This document shows positions 23,383 to 26,658 of a DNA stretch of 26,658 bases, piece after piece. The notes below the pieces were generated by a model that saw only the letters and a list, made by a program, of their open reading frames with translations, ran no database searches and was not told the origin of the DNA. The position numbers and the translations under genes are program-made. How positions within the stretch are numbered: position 1 is the stretch's first letter; every line of letters begins with the position of its first letter. The stretch comes from Flavobacteriaceae bacterium. GTDB lineage: Bacteria > Bacteroidota > Bacteroidia > Flavobacteriales > Flavobacteriaceae. The stretch lies in the NCBI GenBank assembly GCA_947443815.1, contig CANEXR010000006.1:1-26658 (forward strand), written 5' to 3'.

Positions 23383-24048
23383 CTAATTTTCTTTAATTGT
23401 TCCTCCAAAAACTGTTTTCTGATTGATTTGTTTGGGTTTGCCATAAATGGTTATTGCTCCACCTGCTCTAGTCTTTGCATTTACTAAATCAGTAGCATAA
23501 ACTTTAGCGTATCCACCAGCATTTACTGATATTGTAGCTTGTGAACTGATGCAATTTTCTCCTTCAAATTTTCCTCCTGAATTGGTTACAACATCTAAAT
23601 TTGTAGTTTCACCAGATAAATACACTTCGGCACCACTTGCACTAGTTACTGAAATTTTAGCTGCATTTACAATAGCTTTAATTTGCGATCCTTCTTTTGC
23701 TAGAAGCGAAAAATTAATAGCTTTAATCTCTGATTTACATGAAACAATTGAACCTTCATTGGCTTCAACTGCTTCTAATTTTTTAAAATAAACTGTAGCA
23801 ACTAAATTTTCTCCATTCAAAAATTTTCCTATTGGAAGTCTAATTTTTAACTCTCCATTGTTATTGATTATTTCCGCTTCGGATTCAAAAGTTCCTTTAA
23901 GCACAATTTTATTTTCATCTGCTGCTACTAGTTCAACAGAGATTTTATCAAAAGCAGTGACTTTATCAAAATCTCCTAAATTTTTAGTGACTTGCGCATT
24001 TGAATTATAGGCTATAAATAGTATTGCTAGTGTTATTAATTTTTTCAT
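23383..24048 (-). CDS. Head-GIN domain (DUF2807) exported protein
   Basis: A 221-residue protein with a signal peptide (MKKLITLAILFIAYNSNAQ, cleavage near SNA or NAQ). It has an N-terminal strand pair (FDKVTAFDKISVELVAAD), then repeated beta-strand units (VEANEGSIVSCKS, LLAKEGSQIKAI, VTSASGAEVYLSG, VVTNSGGKFEGE, VSVNAGGYAKVYA-like, RAGGAITIYGKP). This is the right-handed parallel beta-helix pattern of the DUF2807 'putative auto-transporter adhesin, head GIN' family, widespread in Bacteroidota. Function unknown; probably periplasmic or on the outer membrane. It starts 17 bp after the rnr stop and lies 20 bp before the LysE-type gene. Confidence 0.87.
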   Translation of the reverse strand: MKKLITLAILFIAYNSNAQVTKNLGDFDKVTAFDKISVELVAADENKIVLKGTFESEAEIINNNGELKIRLPIGKFLNGENLVATVYFKKLEAVEANEGSIVSCKSEIKAINFSLLAKEGSQIKAIVNAAKISVTSASGAEVYLSGETTNLDVVTNSGGKFEGENCISSQATISVNAGGYAKVYATDLVNAKTRAGGAITIYGKPKQINQKTVFGGTIKEN

Positions 24049-24065
24049 TTCTTTAAATTTAAATA

Positions 24066-26246
24066 TTATTCATTTCTTCTTAAAAAATGAAAATCCAATT
24101 GTTTTTTTACTAAATCTGCATTTTTTACTTTAACGTAAATTTCATCACCTAATTGTAACATACTATTTGTTGTGGAACCTACAAGAGCATATTGTTTTTC
24201 ATCAAACGTATAATAATCCTCTTTGATGTCACGAATACGAACCATTCCTTCGCATTTATTTTCTATAATTTCAACATAAATTCCCCATTCGGTAACACCT
24301 GAAATAACACCTAAAAACTCTTGATCTTGATGGTTTTGCATGTATTTTACTTGCATGTATTTTATAGAATCTCTTTCGGCATGTGTAGCCAAACCTTCCA
24401 TTGTAGAACAGTGTAAACATTTAGTTTCATAGGTTTCCTCGTCTACAGATTTTCCAGCGTCTAAATAAAATTGCAATAATCGATGCACCATAACATCCGG
24501 ATAACGACGAATTGGTGAAGTAAAATGGGAATAATAATCAAATGCTAATCCGTAATGTCCAATATTATCTGTAGAATATTTAGCTTTACTCATACTTCTA
24601 ATTGCCAAAGTATCAATTAAATTCTGTTCTTTCTTACCATTTACTTCTTCCATTAAAGCATTCAATGATTTAGAAATATCGCCTTTGTTTCTAAAATCTA
24701 TTTTGTAACCAAATTTTGCGATTACGGTTTGCATGGCAATTAATTTATCTTCATTTGGCTCGTCATGAATTCTATAAACAAAAGTCTTTTTTTGTTTCCC
24801 AATATATTCTGCTACTTTTCTATTAGCCAAAAGCATAAATTCTTCAATTAAATGATTGGCATCTTTGGAAATTTTAAAATAAACACCTTCAGGTTCTCCT
24901 TCTTGGTCTAAATTGAATTTTACTTCTACTTTATCAAAAGAAATAGCGCCTTCATTCATTCTATTTCTTCTAAGAATTTTGGCAAGTTCATCCATTTTAA
25001 GCGTCGCAGCAACGATTTCATCCGACACTTGATACGAACTTCCTATAATAGAAATTTCTTCAGGAATTGTATTGCCTTTACTTTCTATAATATGTTGTGC
25101 TTCTTCATAAGAAAATCTTTGATCGGAATAAATTACTGTTCTTCCAAACCATTGATTCATTACTTGTGCTTTTTGGTTAATTTCAAAAACAGCCGAGAAT
25201 GTATATTTTTCTTCATGTGGACGAAGTGAACAGGCATAATTTGATAAAACTTCGGGTAGCATAGGTACTACTCTATCTACTAGATATACTGAAGTTGCTC
25301 TTTGATAAGCTTCATCGTCTAAAATAGTTCCTTCTTCTAAATAAAAAGAAACATCGGCAATATGAATTCCTATTTCATAATTGCCGTTTTCTAATTTTTT
25401 AAAAGATAAGGCATCATCAAAATCTTTTGCATCTTTTGGATCTATTGTAAAAGTAAGGGTATCTCTCATATCCCGACGTTTTGCAATTTCCACTTCATTT
25501 ATAGTTGTATCTATTTTTTGAGCATAGGTTTCTACTTCAATTGGAAATTCTGCTGGCAATCCATATTCTGCCAAAATAGCATGAATTTCCGTATCATGTT
25601 CTCCTGGTTTTCCTAATACTTTAATCACTTTTCCAAAAGGACTATCCGCTCTTGCAGGCCAATCTTCAATATGAACCAAAACCACATCTCCTTGCTCCGC
25701 CTCTCCTATTTTATCTTTTGGAATAAAAATATCTGTATACATTTTAGGATTTGCTGTTGATACAAAAGAGAAATTCTTTTGAATATCAATTACTCCTACA
25801 AAATCAGTTTTATGTCTTTCTAAAACTTCAATAACTTCACCTTCAGGTCTTTTCCCTTTTCTTCTATTGTAGACATAGACTTTTACTGTATCTTTATCTA
25901 AAGCATGATTGAGATTATTTGTTGGAATAAAAACATCTTCTTCAAATTCTGGACAAATAAAATAGGCGGTTTTACGACCCGTCATATCTATTTTACCTTC
26001 ATAATAATCTTGACTAACAGCTTTGATTAAATACTTACCAGGTTCTGATTCTATAATTTTTTTGGAAGCTGCTAAAATCTTTAAATCTTTAATGATTTGA
26101 TTGCGACTTTGGGTATCGTCTAATTCAAGCTTTGCTCCTATTTGTTTATAATTGAATGCTTTATTAGCACTTTGCGATAATATTTTTATTATTTTATCTG
26201 AGAAATCTTTCTCTTTTTTTATCGGCTTTCTTAATCTTTTACTCAT
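24066..26246 (-). CDS. rnr: Ribonuclease R
   Basis: A 726-residue 3'-5' exoribonuclease of the RNase II/R family, which degrades structured RNA and defective rRNA and tRNA. Domains in order: an N-terminal winged helix (about 15-75), OB/cold-shock domains (about 80-235), the RNB catalytic domain (about 250-590) with DPKDAKDFDDA at 269-279 (the acidic Mg-binding cluster) and YSHFTSPIRRYPD near its end, then an S1 domain (about 640-722, GVISGVTEWGIYVEII). The C-terminus lacks the long Lys-rich tail of E. coli RNase R. The N-terminal helix region favours RNase R over RNase II. The ATG at 26246 opens with a basic stretch (MSKRLRKPIKKEK). First gene of a probable operon with the head-GIN and LysE-type genes; divergent from the DUF2007 gene across about 108 bp. 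Confidence 0.96.
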   Translation of the reverse strand: MSKRLRKPIKKEKDFSDKIIKILSQSANKAFNYKQIGAKLELDDTQSRNQIIKDLKILAASKKIIESEPGKYLIKAVSQDYYEGKIDMTGRKTAYFICPEFEEDVFIPTNNLNHALDKDTVKVYVYNRRKGKRPEGEVIEVLERHKTDFVGVIDIQKNFSFVSTANPKMYTDIFIPKDKIGEAEQGDVVLVHIEDWPARADSPFGKVIKVLGKPGEHDTEIHAILAEYGLPAEFPIEVETYAQKIDTTINEVEIAKRRDMRDTLTFTIDPKDAKDFDDALSFKKLENGNYEIGIHIADVSFYLEEGTILDDEAYQRATSVYLVDRVVPMLPEVLSNYACSLRPHEEKYTFSAVFEINQKAQVMNQWFGRTVIYSDQRFSYEEAQHIIESKGNTIPEEISIIGSSYQVSDEIVAATLKMDELAKILRRNRMNEGAISFDKVEVKFNLDQEGEPEGVYFKISKDANHLIEEFMLLANRKVAEYIGKQKKTFVYRIHDEPNEDKLIAMQTVIAKFGYKIDFRNKGDISKSLNALMEEVNGKKEQNLIDTLAIRSMSKAKYSTDNIGHYGLAFDYYSHFTSPIRRYPDVMVHRLLQFYLDAGKSVDEETYETKCLHCSTMEGLATHAERDSIKYMQVKYMQNHQDQEFLGVISGVTEWGIYVEIIENKCEGMVRIRDIKEDYYTFDEKQYALVGSTTNSMLQLGDEIYVKVKNADLVKKQLDFHFLRRNE

Positions 26247-26354
26247 ACATCTTTTCTTAAAAGTCTAAAATTACAAAGAAGATGTTATATATAAGATTTT
26301 ATCCAATAGATTTATTAAAAATATAACTTTCGTACCTTTATAAGAAAAATCAAA

Positions 26355-26588
26355 ATGGAAGAATTTGAAACCATTGCTGTTTTTAATCATTTGCATGAAA
26401 TAGTAATTCTAAAGCATATTTTAGAACAAGAGGGAATTCCTTATTTTTTCGAAAATGAAGTTACATTATCAATTGCACCATTTTACACTTCGGCTTTGGG
26501 AGGTATTCCATTAAAAGTGCATCGTAACGATTTTGAACTGGTACAAAAAATTTTAGACCATTTGAATTCCAATTTATCAATTGTATAA
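26355..26588 (+). CDS. DUF2007 domain protein
   Basis: A 77-residue protein matching the small DUF2007 family ('putative signal transducing protein', a ferredoxin-like fold related to PII C-terminal regions). It shows FETIAVFNHLHEIVILKHILEQ, then EGIPYFFENE, and GGIPLKVHRNDFELVQKIL near the end, the usual order of the family. Role unknown. The ATG at 26355 lies 14 bp after TACCTTTA (26333-26340), which could be a -7 element (seven of eight bases), though no -33 TTG is present. Complete in the window. Confidence 0.85.
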   Translation: MEEFETIAVFNHLHEIVILKHILEQEGIPYFFENEVTLSIAPFYTSALGGIPLKVHRNDFELVQKILDHLNSNLSIV

Positions 26589-26591
26589 TTT

Positions 26592-26612
26592 TTTCAAATT
26601 TAAAATTTGAAA
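26592..26612. repeat. Perfect short inverted repeat after the DUF2007 gene
   Basis: TTTCAAATT, loop TAA, AATTTGAAA: a 9-bp AT-rich stem directly after the stop. No T run follows on the plus strand, so a terminator role is doubtful. Confidence 0.4.
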
Positions 26613-26658
26613 GTTGTCAACATATATTAAATACAACAAAAAGAAAAGGAAATTTAAA

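Overview
The window looks like a piece of core chromosome from a member of Flavobacteriaceae (Bacteroidota), most likely Flavobacterium or a close relative. The DNA is AT-rich, starts lack clear Shine-Dalgarno sequences, and several promoters fit the Bacteroidota pattern TTTG-N18/19-TAnnTTTG. The family content also fits: DUF4175, the HU-CCDC81/SPOR fusion, OmpH-like lipoproteins, YtxH/holin/DUF6327 and head-GIN proteins. I see no phage, transposon, CRISPR array or defence island, and almost every gene is an ordinary housekeeping gene.

Layout, left to right. A 5'-truncated M1 aminopeptidase (2-1273, +) and trpS (1436-2413, +) converge on dprA (2549-3649, -). Divergent from dprA is a membrane protein joining a cytoplasmic HU-like domain to a periplasmic SPOR domain (3858-4793, +). 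Next come a PIF1/RecD-like helicase with a C-terminal HTH (4906-7176, -), an OmpH/Skp-like lipoprotein (7365-7934, -) and a methyltransferase (8180-9028, -). The block 9176-14914 (-) reads DUF4175, ybeY, mnmG in transcription order. Four copies of the ParB-binding palindrome parS flank mnmG. gltX (15070-16581, +) faces a small outer-membrane beta-barrel gene across a strong bidirectional terminator. An SPFH/band-7 protein (17374-18336, +) faces a tight three-gene operon for small membrane proteins (YtxH, holin-like, DUF6327). glnS, with a long C-terminal extension (19656-21752, -), is divergent from folB (21859-22218, +). Then comes tRNA-Cys(GCA), whose 3' end and terminator are repeated in tandem. 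On the right are the likely operon rnr, head-GIN protein, LysE-type exporter (26246-22685, -) and a DUF2007 protein (26355-26588, +).

Themes. Much of the content serves translation and RNA quality: three aminoacyl-tRNA synthetases, tRNA-Cys, MnmG wobble modification, YbeY rRNA maturation and RNase R. A second theme is chromosome biology: the parS cluster, the HU-TM-SPOR protein, DprA and the PIF1-like helicase. parS clusters and gidA/mnmG commonly lie in the origin-proximal part of bacterial chromosomes, so I infer the window is on the oriC side of the genome. No DnaA-box cluster or dnaA gene is visible.

The observations most worth checking are the parS cluster (one copy forms the last codons of ybeY), the tandemly repeated tRNA-Cys 3' segments, the HU-TM-SPOR protein with a promoter almost on its start codon, and the GlnRS C-terminal extension. 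I found no convincing wholly new multi-gene system.
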